From the IMG/VR virus record IMGVR_UViG_3300042509_001215, positions 1 through 39,180 of that record: 39,180 bases of DNA. One strand, written 5' to 3'. Made by a program: the position numbers and the translations under genes. The notes under the pieces are model-generated. The model was not told the DNA's origin, searched no databases, and saw nothing but the letters and a program-made list of their open reading frames with translations. The stretch's first letter is position 1. Each line of letters opens with the position of its first letter. This document shows, piece by piece, positions 27,407 to 36,482 of the stretch. The stretch is from a virus.

Positions 27407-28412
27407 CTAAAATCTTATTCTTAATAGAATCTTGTAGATCTAGATCCTCACGAACCCTATTGACAAATCCTTCTCTACCCTGCACCTTAGTTCCATCTGG
27501 CAATACATACCATGCTCCAGTGCGTTCTACAATCCCCATCATTTCAGCCGTATCAACAAGATCGCCAATGCTATCAATACCAACATTATCTCCCCTGAAA
27601 TAAAAGTCATACTCGCCAGACTGAAAGCCAGGAGAAGTCTTAGAAAATTGTAGTTCCCAACGAATCTTGCGACCAATTTTTTCTTCAATGAGCTTATCTC
27701 CAACATGAATCTTACCTTTAATCGCTTGATTGTCTGATTCTGATGAAAAAAGTTTAATGACTGTTGAAGAATAAAATTTAGTAGCCTGACCACCAGTAGG
27801 CTGCTGGCTAGTATACATAGCACTAATATTATTACGAGACTGGCTAATAAGTACCAGCATAGTTGGCTTAACTTTATTGTTAGCGTAGTTAAGCATTTTC
27901 CAAGCGTTGCTAAAGTCTCTAGACTCTGCGCCAATCTGTTTTGTATTTTCAAGTTGCTTAAGTTCATCTGAGTCCTTTTCAAAATAAATTGCGGGTAATA
28001 AAGAAGTAATAGAGTCAATAACTATTATATCAACTCCAGCGTTCATTAGGTTAGTACCAATATCAACCATTTCATTAATTGTACGACACTGCGAGACAAT
28101 AAGCTTTGATGAGTCAACACCTAGACTTTCTGCCCATTTCTTATCGTATGACATTTCTGCATCAATCCATGCACAGATCTTTCCTTCCTTCTGTGCTAGA
28201 CCTATCATTTGAAGGCATAGAGATGACTTTGCAGAAGATTTTGAGCCCCACACTAATACCTGACGACCATACGGTAGACCACCATTTAGTGCACGGTTTA
28301 AGCCAAAACTTGGTGTTGCTGCATACTCTGTTGCTGGAACAGTGTCTCCAGCCATTACTGTCTTTCTTAGCTTTGGACTAAGCTGAGCTAATACTTCCTC
28401 TACCGTCATCAT
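27399..28412 (-). CDS. RecA/UvsX-like recombinase
   Basis: 337 residues, close to RecA length. The RecA core is clear: T-P-S-F-G-L-N-R-A-L-N-G-G-L-P-Y-G-R, then a P-loop GSKSSAKSS (residues 56-64). Here Ala61 stands where the motif normally has Gly (G-x-x-x-x-G-K-S/T). W-I-D-A-E (E86), Walker B DIIVIDS (D133), and a Q-S-R-N-N-I sensor follow. It would pair DNA strands and support replication from recombination intermediates. The ATG shares a base with the MazG stop (TAATG). C-terminal acidic/basic region short. Confidence 0.88.
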   Translation of the reverse strand: MMTVEEVLAQLSPKLRKTVMAGDTVPATEYAATPSFGLNRALNGGLPYGRQVLVWGSKSSAKSSLCLQMIGLAQKEGKICAWIDAEMSYDKKWAESLGVDSSKLIVSQCRTINEMVDIGTNLMNAGVDIIVIDSITSLLPAIYFEKDSDELKQLENTKQIGAESRDFSNAWKMLNYANNKVKPTMLVLISQSRNNISAMYTSQQPTGGQATKFYSSTVIKLFSSESDNQAIKGKIHVGDKLIEEKIGRKIRWELQFSKTSPGFQSGEYDFYFRGDNVGIDSIGDLVDTAEMMGIVERTGAWYVLPDGTKVQGREGFVNRVREDLDLQDSIKNKILDV

Positions 28413-28729
28413 TAGAATCTTACCCCATGCTTCTTAGGTCTATCAGAGTTCTTGTCCATCTTTTGTTTGATTGCAGAGTCTAAAGATTTTGTCATATAAC
28501 CTGCTTTTACCATACCTGCATACAAGTCTAAGGTGCGAATGATAATGTCTGCAAACTCATCTGACATTTGGTCTGGGTCCATTTCTTTTCTCAATGCTTC
28601 CATTGCCTCAACAACCTCAGAGACTATCATCATCATTTGTTTTGTTACAAAGATCTCATCTGCTGGGCGATCCCAAAATCCTTTTGCTACTGCATTTGCG
28701 TGAATTTGTTCTGCTAGATTATCAAACAC
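28412..28729 (-). CDS. MazG-like nucleotide pyrophosphohydrolase
   Basis: 105 residues. The helical bundle has the metal-binding acids E38 and E41 in IVSEVVEAMEALR, and E58 and D61 in MSDEFADIIIRTLD. That E-x-x-E ... E-x-x-D arrangement is the MazG catalytic centre that hydrolyses (d)NTPs to monophosphates and PPi. A single MazG domain, shorter than bacterial MazG (about 260 residues, two domains). It could trim host nucleotide pools or modify (p)ppGpp responses. It overlaps the polymerase gene by eight bases. Confidence 0.82.
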   Translation of the reverse strand: MFDNLAEQIHANAVAKGFWDRPADEIFVTKQMMMIVSEVVEAMEALRKEMDPDQMSDEFADIIIRTLDLYAGMVKAGYMTKSLDSAIKQKMDKNSDRPKKHGVRF

Positions 28730-31700
28730 TTTCTACCTCATTCATTGTAATTGTTCCATCCTTTGTTTTTCCAAAATCAAACTTATATACGCTTCCTTCT
28801 TCAATCTTCATGTATGCTTTTGCAAACTGCATTGGGAATACAACGATTGAGTGCATCTCTCTTCCTGCATCAGCAACTACTAAGGATGCCATCTTCTTTC
28901 CAGCCTTTGTTACTCTTGGCTTAAATGAAACTACAAAGTGCTCGCCTTCTTTATATGGCAACATCTTATAGTTTAAAAACTTTACCAAGGAACTCTTAGA
29001 TCCTTTTATCTCGTCAGCAGGTACTGCAGATACAATCCTATTGTCACTTGCAAGAATAAGATAAGTGCGACCAGTCTCAATAGACGTAGACTCTTCATCA
29101 AATATACCAACACTGCCAGTCTTGTCCAAAACTTCAACTCTTGACCATCCTGTTCCTCGTTTAATTGATTTTACCATACCCAATATTACAAATGATCCAG
29201 TCTCTTCATATTCTTCAACATCATTAATATAAGCATAATAATGTTGCGGAATAGATGTATTGAACTCAGGAAGATTGAGGTACTCATAGAGGTTCTCTTT
29301 TACTTCCTGCGGATTAGCTGGATTATCTGGAAATGTAAGTGCTCCTACACATCTCATTGCCTGTAGTGCACGGCTATTTACTCCGTTACCTTTTGTAAAT
29401 GTAAACTCTTCAACATCCTTATATGATGCAAATGGACGACCTGCAATATATCTTTCAGCTATCTTGTCAGATATATACTTAATGCCAGTCAATCCAAACC
29501 TAATACCCTTGCCCTCAATTTTAAAATCAATATCTGAATCGTTAAGGTGAGGAAGCTTAATAGGGATACCCATACGCTTTGCCTCAATTAGGTATTCAGT
29601 TCTTCCGTCCTTGTCCTTTTCGTTCTTAAGCAACGCAAACATAAACTCAAGAGGATAATGATACTTTAACCATGCTGTCCAGTAAGATAGTGTTGAGTAT
29701 GCTACTGCGTGAGACTTATTAAATGAGTACCCTGCGTGAGCCTCAAAGTCATGCCATAGATCTAACGCATCATTTGGCGAAAGGTATTGCGAAGCACCCT
29801 TAACAAATTGATCTTTAAAAACATCAAACTCTTTAGCATCTTTTTTCTTTCCAATGATCTTTCTAACTTTATCTGCTTCCGACATGGACATACCGCCAAG
29901 CTGTACGCATGCTTGCATAACTTGTTCCTGGTAAAGAATACAGCCATAAGTTTCCTCCGTAAATGATTTCATAACTTGATGCTTATAATCAATGTTCTCA
30001 CGACCATGTTTACGAGCAATATAAGACTTACCAATAGTATTCATAGCACCAGGACGAACTAAAGCATTTGATGCTGCAAGTTCAGCAAGGTTCTTTACAC
30101 GCATCTTAACTAGAAGGTTTGTGTATGGTGCTGCTTCACACTGGAATACACCCTTAGTGTATCCGTCAGATAGCATGTTATAAACGTTTGCATCATCCAT
30201 ATCAATCTTTAATAAATCAATCTTTGTTCCTTCACGCTCTTTGATAATATCAATACAGTCTTTAAGTACGCTTAAGGTCTTTAGACCAAGAGCATCAATC
30301 TTAATCAAACCAATGTTTTCTGCTTCACCCATATCAACTGCCACTACTGGGATTCTTTCATCTTGCCCAGTTACTGATCTTGTCTCTAATGGTGCGTACC
30401 TAAATATTGGATCTTTGCTTGTTACAACTCCTGCTGCGTGAATTCCAGTACCACGAATTCTGCCACGAAGCTGGTCTCCGTAACGCTCTACCTCTGGATA
30501 CTTTTCTCTAAACCAATATGTATTCTTTGATGTGCAGAAATCATCCCATGTGTCAACAACCTTGAGTACCTTATTAACATCTGGCAAAGGAATGTTTAAG
30601 CATCTTGCAACGTCTCTTACAACACCCTTGTCTTTAAACTGTAAGAATGTGGCAATAGATGCAACGTGTCTGTATTGTCTAACCAGGTAATCTTTTACTT
30701 CATCACGACGAGTATCTTGAATATCTGAATCAATATCAGGAAAATCGTTACGGTCTGGATTAATAAAACGGAAGAAAAGAAGTCCATGCTTTATTGGGTC
30801 AATGTCTGTGATACCAAGAGCATAACATAGTAGTGAACCTGCTGCAGATCCACGACCAGGACCAACCATAATCCCTTCACTCTTTGCCCAGTTAAGCATG
30901 TTACGAACAACTAGAAAGTATGGACCAAAGTTTTTCTCACCAATAATTTCTAACTCTTCATCAAGACGTGTAAGGTATTCTTCATTTTTGTCTAACTTTC
31001 TTTCCTTAAGACCTTCAAGTGCAAGCTTCTTAAGCTCGTCCATAGGCTTCTTATACTGCACTGGAAGAAGATCTAAATGTTCTTTAATGTCGTATCCTTC
31101 AACCTTATCAGCAATCTCATTGGTTGACACAAACATGTCTTCACGATCAATGCCCTGCTTAAGCATTGCATCCTTCATCTCATCATATGAAAGAAGATGG
31201 ATATCAAATTTATTAAAACTCATCATGCGATCAGCACCATAAAGGTAGTCAAGACGATCCATGAATGAATCATGCTTCTTTGACTTATCGTAAGTTACAT
31301 CCTTCTGCAATTTAGCATGAGTATTAAGAAGAAGCATTAGCTCTTGAACTTCTTTTTGACTTGTGTCAGAGTGATGACAGTCTGGTGTTACAACAATCTT
31401 TACCTTTGCTGCATCAGCAAGTTCAATAATTCCTTTATTAACTTCTGGTGGGTTGTGTGGCATTACCTCAATGTAGTAATCATCACCAAATTCTTTTTTA
31501 AACCACTGTATGTGTTTCTTTGCTGTTGCAAGCTCACCTAACTCAACAGCTTTTGCTATCCAACCACTAAGACATGCAGAGGTTACGATAATGCCTTCTT
31601 TATACTTTGCCAATGTTTCAAAATCAAATCTTGGCTTACTAAAGAAACCATCTGTCCATGCAATTTCATTAATCTTGTTAAGGTTTTCCAAACCTTGTTG

Positions 31701-31997
31701 GTTCTTAGCGAGAAGGACTATATGATGATAGTTTTGGTCAAGAGGGTCAAGGCGGTCTGCCTTTGCTCTCTTATCTGCCATACTTGTCGTCATATAGCCT
31801 TCTACACCAAGTATTGGCTTAATTCCATTTGCTTTTGCAATACGGTGCAGTTCCCTATGCCCAGATAAAGTACCGTGGTCAGTGATAGCAATTGCTTGCA
31901 TCCCTAACTCAACTGCACGGTTCACGTATTCTTCTGGAGTAGCAACACCATCCATTAAGGAGTAGTGTGTATGGACATGTAAGCCAACGTAGTTCAT
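28722..31997 (-). CDS. dnaE: DNA polymerase III alpha subunit (DnaE-type)
   Basis: 1091 residues, near full DnaE length. An N-terminal PHP domain: GLHVHTHYSLMDG (H7, H9) and ITDHGTLSG. Polymerase C family palm: GPGRGSAAGSLL (389-400 region, nucleotide-triphosphate loop) and DFPDIDSDI with catalytic D421 and D423. Helix-hairpin-helix region near F-K-I-E-G-K-G-I-R-F-G-L-T-G-I-K-Y-I-S-D-K, and a C-terminal OB-fold with L-D-K-T-G-S-V-G-I-F-D-E. So it is a replicative polymerase without a proofreading domain of the PolC type. Most phages use family A or B; family C is a restricted feature of some actinophages. Gap of three bases to the SSB gene. Confidence 0.95.
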   Translation of the reverse strand: MNYVGLHVHTHYSLMDGVATPEEYVNRAVELGMQAIAITDHGTLSGHRELHRIAKANGIKPILGVEGYMTTSMADKRAKADRLDPLDQNYHHIVLLAKNQQGLENLNKINEIAWTDGFFSKPRFDFETLAKYKEGIIVTSACLSGWIAKAVELGELATAKKHIQWFKKEFGDDYYIEVMPHNPPEVNKGIIELADAAKVKIVVTPDCHHSDTSQKEVQELMLLLNTHAKLQKDVTYDKSKKHDSFMDRLDYLYGADRMMSFNKFDIHLLSYDEMKDAMLKQGIDREDMFVSTNEIADKVEGYDIKEHLDLLPVQYKKPMDELKKLALEGLKERKLDKNEEYLTRLDEELEIIGEKNFGPYFLVVRNMLNWAKSEGIMVGPGRGSAAGSLLCYALGITDIDPIKHGLLFFRFINPDRNDFPDIDSDIQDTRRDEVKDYLVRQYRHVASIATFLQFKDKGVVRDVARCLNIPLPDVNKVLKVVDTWDDFCTSKNTYWFREKYPEVERYGDQLRGRIRGTGIHAAGVVTSKDPIFRYAPLETRSVTGQDERIPVVAVDMGEAENIGLIKIDALGLKTLSVLKDCIDIIKEREGTKIDLLKIDMDDANVYNMLSDGYTKGVFQCEAAPYTNLLVKMRVKNLAELAASNALVRPGAMNTIGKSYIARKHGRENIDYKHQVMKSFTEETYGCILYQEQVMQACVQLGGMSMSEADKVRKIIGKKKDAKEFDVFKDQFVKGASQYLSPNDALDLWHDFEAHAGYSFNKSHAVAYSTLSYWTAWLKYHYPLEFMFALLKNEKDKDGRTEYLIEAKRMGIPIKLPHLNDSDIDFKIEGKGIRFGLTGIKYISDKIAERYIAGRPFASYKDVEEFTFTKGNGVNSRALQAMRCVGALTFPDNPANPQEVKENLYEYLNLPEFNTSIPQHYYAYINDVEEYEETGSFVILGMVKSIKRGTGWSRVEVLDKTGSVGIFDEESTSIETGRTYLILASDNRIVSAVPADEIKGSKSSLVKFLNYKMLPYKEGEHFVVSFKPRVTKAGKKMASLVVADAGREMHSIVVFPMQFAKAYMKIEEGSVYKFDFGKTKDGTITMNEVESV

Positions 31998-32000
31998 CTA

Positions 32001-32657
32001 TTACCAGTCAATGTTTGCTGATGATGAAGATGAAGGAGTATCAAAGCCTAGATAAAAGGCTTCTTGTTCCGCATACGGAACCTTATTGAGAGCCTTCTCC
32101 AATGGATAAGGTTCAATTCCTGCCCAATCAAATGGTGCAGAATCTGGGCCACTTGGAATAAGTGTATAGCTTGTCTCAGTACCCTGACCGTTACGCTTTA
32201 CCTTCCAAGTAAGATTTGAGATGCTACCTGTTTCAAGTGCATATTCACGAATAGTATTAAATGCTGATTGCTTGCTTACTCCCATGTTCCAGATAGCAAC
32301 ATATGGAGCCTCAATGCCATCATCTACAAGAACGTTGCAATAGAAACGAAGACGTGCACGCCATCCAGCCTTTGGATCCTTGCGATGCATCTCTTCTGCC
32401 CAGTCACGTCCTTCTGATTCCATTGTATCTACAGCCTTGCGCTTGTAGTCCTTTGGGTTTGTGTGCTCTGATACAACTAGAGCCAATCCACGATCTACGT
32501 TATAGTTTGCTGAATCTTCATCAAGCTCTTCAATAAAGCGAATCTTTACTGCTTGACCGTCAGCGATCTTAAACCAACGAACCTTTGCACCTGTGCCTTC
32601 AAACTTTGGCTTATCTACTAATGCGTTAATGTTTTTTAGTCCTTTTACAATTGCCAT
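32001..32657 (-). CDS. Putative ssDNA-binding protein
   Basis: 218 residues starting MAIVKGLKNINALVDKP. The beta-rich core has KVRWFKIADGQAVKIRFIEEL, W-R-A-R-L-R-F-Y-C-N-V, and a W-N-M-G-V strand, with basic residues. The acidic/aromatic C-terminus ends S-S-S-S-S-A-N-I-D-W, like the protein-contact tails of single-strand binding proteins. Position directly before the polymerase and after primase supports a T4 gp32-like role. AAGGAG lies nine bases before the ATG, and a full promoter at 32689-32718 would give high expression, as needed for a coating protein. Family homology not certain. Confidence 0.55.
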   Translation of the reverse strand: MAIVKGLKNINALVDKPKFEGTGAKVRWFKIADGQAVKIRFIEELDEDSANYNVDRGLALVVSEHTNPKDYKRKAVDTMESEGRDWAEEMHRKDPKAGWRARLRFYCNVLVDDGIEAPYVAIWNMGVSKQSAFNTIREYALETGSISNLTWKVKRNGQGTETSYTLIPSGPDSAPFDWAGIEPYPLEKALNKVPYAEQEAFYLGFDTPSSSSSANIDW

Positions 32658-32686
32658 TTTTTATTTCTCCTTGTTTATTGTTTTTT

Positions 32687-33613
32687 CTATTTTAGCATAG
32701 ACATGATAGAGTTGTCAAACTGGAACTCCAGCTTTTTGATCTCATCATCATCCATGTCTCCTATGTCTTTATATTTTTTGTCTAGGTTAATAACAGTTAC
32801 AAGACGACCTAGTTTTTCAACTAACTTATCTTTCATAATGCTACCAGCCTCGTCGTTGTCTGCAATAAGCACAACATTATTGAAGTACTTCTCTAATAGT
32901 CTGATTTGAGATACAGACACATTAGCACCCAGCGTTGCAACTGCTGGAAAACCTACTTGGTCTAAGCGGATAGCATCAAATGATGATTCCACCACATAAA
33001 CTATACTAGAGCTTTTAACTCTATGCAAATTAAACATTACTTTACTTTTTGGAAGCCCTGGAGTATTTTTAAACTCTTTACCTTCAATAGTTCTAGCAAC
33101 AAAACCAAGGCACATACCATCAGGTGAGTGAATTGGAATTGTTACAGATCCTTGCTTTTCTGAATACCCTAAGTCAAACTTAATGACAGAATCTTTAGTT
33201 ACTCTGCGACTATTAAAATAGTTCATTGCTCTTGGTGCATCAAGTGCTTGTTTGTTTAATCTCTTTATGAGTAGTTCATCATACTGTACAAAATCAGGTG
33301 GGGCATATAGTGCTTTATCTACTATGGTTTGTATATCAGACTGCTGCTCTTTGCCTTTAATATACCTTACCGTTTCAAAATACGATCTGTTAGAAGTAAA
33401 CATAATCAGCTCAACAAGATTCTTTGTTACCTGACATCCAAAACAAAAGAATAGCCCACTGTCTTTTGCTACTTCTCCAGCAGGTGTTCTAGTGTTGTTG
33501 TGGTATGGGCAATAAATAATAAAGTCATTACCAAACTCAGCTTCAATATCTAGGCCTGCACCATTTAGAACACGACGAATCTGTTCTTCTGTATAAATCT
33601 CTTTACTTACCAT
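32687..33613 (-). CDS. dnaG: DnaG-type primase
   Basis: 308 residues from the ATG at 33613 (MVSKEIYTEEQ), overlapping the helicase end by eleven bases and preceded by AAGGA. Zinc-binding CHC2 domain: CPYH (C35, H38) and FCFGC (C57, C60). TOPRIM catalytic domain: VYVVESSFDAIRL (E209) and VVLIADNDEAG (D252, D254). So zinc finger, core and TOPRIM are all present, but the C-terminal helicase-interaction domain of long primases is missing. It makes RNA primers with the adjacent helicase. A longer reading up to 33655 overlaps helicase more and has no SD. Confidence 0.92.
   Translation of the reverse strand: MVSKEIYTEEQIRRVLNGAGLDIEAEFGNDFIIYCPYHNNTRTPAGEVAKDSGLFFCFGCQVTKNLVELIMFTSNRSYFETVRYIKGKEQQSDIQTIVDKALYAPPDFVQYDELLIKRLNKQALDAPRAMNYFNSRRVTKDSVIKFDLGYSEKQGSVTIPIHSPDGMCLGFVARTIEGKEFKNTPGLPKSKVMFNLHRVKSSSIVYVVESSFDAIRLDQVGFPAVATLGANVSVSQIRLLEKYFNNVVLIADNDEAGSIMKDKLVEKLGRLVTVINLDKKYKDIGDMDDDEIKKLEFQFDNSIMSMLK
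32689..32718 (-). promoter_or_regulatory. Consensus promoter for SSB/polymerase operon
   Basis: The minus strand has TTGACA (32713-32718), an 18-bp spacer and TGC-TAAAAT (-10 at 32689-32694). It lies inside the end of the primase gene and drives the SSB and perhaps polymerase genes at extra level. Confidence 0.8.
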
Positions 33614-34826
33614 CTTCAAAGTCCTTGTAACGATAGTAGCCCTTATCAAAGTCACACTGTACTAGGAAGTCTCCCATAAAACCATTACGGTTCTTTCTAA
33701 AGGCACACTCAATAATATCGCTATTGCTAGCACGACCTAGAGCCATAACCCAGTCAGCATCATAAGCAATCTGTCTTGACCAAGCTGTCTGTGCAAGAGT
33801 AGGAACAGTAGACATGTCCTTTACATCATCAGGTGTAGCAGATGAGATAGCGATGATAGGAACTTCTTCACTGATAGCCATAAGCTTTAATTCACGAGAT
33901 AGATTCTTCATCTTTACCGTTTCGTTATCAGCTTTTTGGTTTGGACTCATCAACTGAAGATAATCAACTACAACAAAGTCTGGCTTATACTGATCTAGCT
34001 TTCCACGAATAACAGATGGAGTTACTTCTCCGCCAGAGTCGTTAGAAATAATATGGAAAGGTGGGCGACCATCAATCTTGTCTGTATGCCATTTCTTTAG
34101 CATGTCAATCTCTATTTCACCATTGGACATCTTACGGTGAGACCAAAGTCCTTCACCCATAATTGTAAATACACGATTACGAACTTCTGTTTCACTCATC
34201 TCAAGGGAGATAATAAGTGGTGTCTTACCCTGTTTCCAGGCCTGTACAGCGAAGTACAGAGCCATCCATGACTTTCCTATACCAGGGTAAGCTAAAAAGA
34301 CTCCTAGCTGTCCAGGCATAATTCCAGAAGGTAGATAGTTATCAAATCCTGGAAGCCCAGTCTTAATACCACGAACTCCAAGTGCTTGCTGCTCTTTAAC
34401 ATTTTCAAAATATGCAATAGCAGAATCAATATCTGTTGCATCAATGTCACGAATAGAAGATGTGTTTTTCTTTAGTGTTGATGTCTTAGTAATTAGATCT
34501 TCAAGTGCTTGTACACCTTGTCCACCTTGGACTTCTGTTGCAGCAGATCGTAAAATATCTTTTAGGCTATCATTTAAGTACTCAGACTGTAACTCTTCTA
34601 GATGATGCTTTGTTGCACCAACATCTTTAAGAATCTCAAAATCTCTAAACTTTTCTACAACTAAGGATGATGGTGGAACTGTTCCATTGTTTTCAGCATA
34701 TAGGCGAATAAAGTTCCATACATCGTTATGTGTTCTAAGTAATGTCTCTACGTTAGCTTGCAGCAGTACATGAAGTTGCTTATCTTGTAATACCGCTGAA
34801 ATTACTTTAGCTTCCGTATTATTCAC
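33603..34826 (-). CDS. dnaB: DnaB-type replicative helicase
   Basis: 407 residues starting at a GTG (34826). The N-terminal helical domain has L-Q-A-N-V-E-T-L-L. The RecA-like motor has GIKTGLPGFDNYL, Walker A AYPGIGKSW (K185, S186), P-L-I-I-S-L-E-M-S, Walker B FVVVDYLQLMSP (D288) and S-R-Q-I-A-Y-D-A-D-W-V with a downstream R-K-N-R finger. So it is a hexameric 5'-3' helicase. It overlaps the next upstream gene by eight bases, which may encode its loader. Length is close to other DnaB-type phage helicases. Confidence 0.93.
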   Translation of the reverse strand: MNNTEAKVISAVLQDKQLHVLLQANVETLLRTHNDVWNFIRLYAENNGTVPPSSLVVEKFRDFEILKDVGATKHHLEELQSEYLNDSLKDILRSAATEVQGGQGVQALEDLITKTSTLKKNTSSIRDIDATDIDSAIAYFENVKEQQALGVRGIKTGLPGFDNYLPSGIMPGQLGVFLAYPGIGKSWMALYFAVQAWKQGKTPLIISLEMSETEVRNRVFTIMGEGLWSHRKMSNGEIEIDMLKKWHTDKIDGRPPFHIISNDSGGEVTPSVIRGKLDQYKPDFVVVDYLQLMSPNQKADNETVKMKNLSRELKLMAISEEVPIIAISSATPDDVKDMSTVPTLAQTAWSRQIAYDADWVMALGRASNSDIIECAFRKNRNGFMGDFLVQCDFDKGYYRYKDFEDGK

Positions 34827-35127
34827 TTAGCCACTCCTTTGCTTTAGCCCTGCGCTCTTGTCTTTCTTTTAGATCTTGCTCTACATCTAGTTTACCATTA
34901 AGAATCTTTTCTGCGTTATATGCAAAATAGTTCCAGCTTGCTTCCTGTGCAACAGAAAAGTAATAGTCTAATAAGTCATAGCATTGTGACATTCCATATG
35001 ACTCAATGAGTCCGTCTGCTGCCCACTGCTCAACATTTAAATTTAAAGATGGCTTTTGCTCGTACTTTGCTGTATGCAATTTTGAGTATCTACTAAGCAA
35101 AGCCATACGGTCTTTGCGTTCAGCCAT
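34819..35127 (-). CDS. Unknown protein, possible helicase partner
   Basis: 102 residues. Basic N-terminus (MAERKDRMALLSRYSK), then a helix-rich core with W-A-A-D-G-L-I-E-S-Y-G-M and Y-D-L-L-D-Y-Y-F, then a very charged helix KLDVEQDLKERQERRAKAKEW. Position right before the helicase, with an eight-base overlap, suggests a helicase loader or a primosome link, but no family signature is visible. The ATG shares one base with the previous stop (TAATG). Confidence 0.6.
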   Translation of the reverse strand: MAERKDRMALLSRYSKLHTAKYEQKPSLNLNVEQWAADGLIESYGMSQCYDLLDYYFSVAQEASWNYFAYNAEKILNGKLDVEQDLKERQERRAKAKEWLSE

Positions 35128-35354
35128 TACTCGTTGATTTCAGACTTTGCTTCGTTAATCTTTTCAGTTAGCTTGTCTTCTACAAACTTGTACACACGCT
35201 CAAAAGCTTCGTTTGTAGTTTCTCCATCACGCTTGCTATCTACAACTCCTAGATCAAGTCTTAGTGACTGAAAGTTACCAAGATTAAGCGTATACCCTAA
35301 TGTTACATTTACCTTTGTTGGTTCATTTGTTACTACGTAATTGCTATTTTCCAT
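35127..35354 (-). CDS. Unknown small protein, phage-conserved
   Basis: 75 residues from MENSNYVV (35354), the most conserved-looking start; three other in-frame ATGs up to 35411 would overlap the previous gene. The core is LGYTLNLGNFQSLRLDLGV followed by E-A-F-E-R-V-Y-K-F-V-E-D-K-L, a beta-hairpin then a long helix, seen in many phage genomes near helicase genes. Function is unknown. The GGGG before the ATG is only two bases away, so start choice is uncertain. Confidence 0.55.
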   Translation of the reverse strand: MENSNYVVTNEPTKVNVTLGYTLNLGNFQSLRLDLGVVDSKRDGETTNEAFERVYKFVEDKLTEKINEAKSEINE

Positions 35355-35373
35355 TACCCCACCCATTTCTAAA

Positions 35374-35916
35374 TTAAATAGACTCATTCCACACTGGAAT
35401 GAATCGTCCATCTTCTGTTCTCGTATATGTAAGTATACCGTCTCCCATTCGCCGTGTCAACTCTTGGCTTGTAGGAGTCATGTTGTTTGTTATTAATTTG
35501 TCTTTTCTTGGTTGTCCAATATGTATACTTGCAAGTATAGCACGTATCTCTCTTACATGTGATTCTGAATAATAAGCTCTAACCTTAAAAGATCTTTCAC
35601 CATTAAGTGATGCACCTATTGGAGGAGGAATGACTCCTCGTTTAATTAAACTTGGAATATATTTTCTATGTCTATTGACAAGTTGAGCAGTTTCTGCTAC
35701 ACTATATGCACGTTCACGACTTTTTTTAAAGTCAGCAAGCAAGCATGTCTCTAAACGATCTTTAGTTATATTATAAAACGTAACCATTCCAGTAGAACGA
35801 GAGCTATGATAAACCTTTACAAGATCACCATTAATAAACCATACTTTAACTTTGCCTTTTATTACAGGTTCGTTATTGTATGCTTGGCTCTGGATTTTTC
35901 CTTTTGAAGTATCCAT
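35374..35916 (-). CDS. DNA-binding protein with MerR-like HTH
   Basis: 180 residues. An N-terminal beta-part VIKGKVKVWFINGDLVKVY, then a winged helix-turn-helix: AYSVAETAQLVNRHRKYIPS, L-I-K-R-G-V-I-P-P-P, then a wing S-L-N-G-E-R-S-F and V-R-A-Y-Y-S-E-S-H-V, close to the MerR/excisionase style DNA-binding domain. A basic C-terminus (R-R-M-G-D-G) follows. It might mark an origin or repress early genes. It overlaps the zinc-ribbon gene by 55 bases; an AGAGGGACA before the ATG makes the start at 35916 credible despite this. Confidence 0.65.
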   Translation of the reverse strand: MDTSKGKIQSQAYNNEPVIKGKVKVWFINGDLVKVYHSSRSTGMVTFYNITKDRLETCLLADFKKSRERAYSVAETAQLVNRHRKYIPSLIKRGVIPPPIGASLNGERSFKVRAYYSESHVREIRAILASIHIGQPRKDKLITNNMTPTSQELTRRMGDGILTYTRTEDGRFIPVWNESI

Positions 35917-36053
35917 TGTCCCTCTTTTGTTGCAGAAGGTGGATGATAGAATTTTCTATTTCCACATGTTATGCAGGCTGTTTCTATATGTTCAGAAGTT
36001 GTGTACTGTCTATCTACAAAGACACGACCTTCGCATCTATTACATTTTAGCAT
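35862..36053 (-). CDS. Zinc-ribbon protein
   Basis: 63 residues. MLKCNRCEGRVFVDRQYT then T-A-C-I-T-C-G-N-R-K-F-Y-H: two C-x2-C pairs make a zinc ribbon of the type found in transcription and recombination factors. The C-terminus is basic (I-L-Q-K-E-K-S-R-A-K). It could be a small transcription or replication accessory factor; function not known. AGGTAG lies three bases before the ATG. Confidence 0.7.
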   Translation of the reverse strand: MLKCNRCEGRVFVDRQYTTSEHIETACITCGNRKFYHPPSATKEGQWILQKEKSRAKHTITNL

Positions 36054-36061
36054 TAGCTACC

Positions 36062-36247
36062 TTACTTAGAAACTTTTTCTTTGAGGCTTTTAGAGTATTC
36101 TTCTTCTGCCTTTTCTTTGTCTTCTTTTTCTTGTACAGCCTGAGTAATTTCAGCTCTTAATATTGCAATCTGTGTTTCATAGTTAGAAACAAGTTCTCCA
36201 ATACGTTGTTGTAATGCCATAATTACTAACTCAGCTCTTTTGTCCAT
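36062..36247 (-). CDS. Small coiled-coil protein (third of a set)
   Basis: 61 residues starting MDKRAELVIMALQQRIGELV (ATG at 36247, AAGGGG eight bases upstream; a GTG at 36256 is the alternative). The whole protein is one charged helix with Q-I-A-I-L-R-A-E-I-T-Q-A-V-Q-E-K and a K/E-rich end. It resembles the two coiled-coil proteins just before it in size and composition. Together they may be small assembly chaperones or scaffold-like proteins for the fibre whose gene precedes them. Not a recognised family. Confidence 0.6.
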   Translation of the reverse strand: MDKRAELVIMALQQRIGELVSNYETQIAILRAEITQAVQEKEDKEKAEEEYSKSLKEKVSK

Positions 36248-36262
36248 ATAACGCACCCCTTT

Positions 36263-36478
36263 TTATTGTAAAGAATCTAGCTCATCCTGTAATATTTGTT
36301 TTTGTGAAATGCTATCTTGAATTTTTGTGTTTAAAGATAAAATTGTTTCTGCATTTGGATTAGATAAAGCATTTTCTTGTGCTAAGCTTAAGATTGCATT
36401 ATATTCTGCATAAGCAATAGCCTTCATGTGCTGTTCTATAATAATAGTTTTTTCTTCTGCTGTTAATTCTATGGTCAT
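36263..36478 (-). CDS. Small coiled-coil protein (second of a set)
   Basis: 71 residues, MTIELTAEEKTIIIEQHMKA then a long helix E-N-A-L-S-N-P-N-A-E-T-I-L-S-L-N-T-K-I-Q-D. It aligns by eye with the next upstream gene (36483-36698): both start with M-x-x-x-L-T-x-x-E-K, have a helix, a proline break in the middle and a second helix ending D-x-L-x-x-x-L. So they are tandem paralogues. The four-base gap to that gene suggests one operon. Confidence 0.65.
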   Translation of the reverse strand: MTIELTAEEKTIIIEQHMKAIAYAEYNAILSLAQENALSNPNAETILSLNTKIQDSISQKQILQDELDSLQ

Positions 36479-36482
36479 AATA

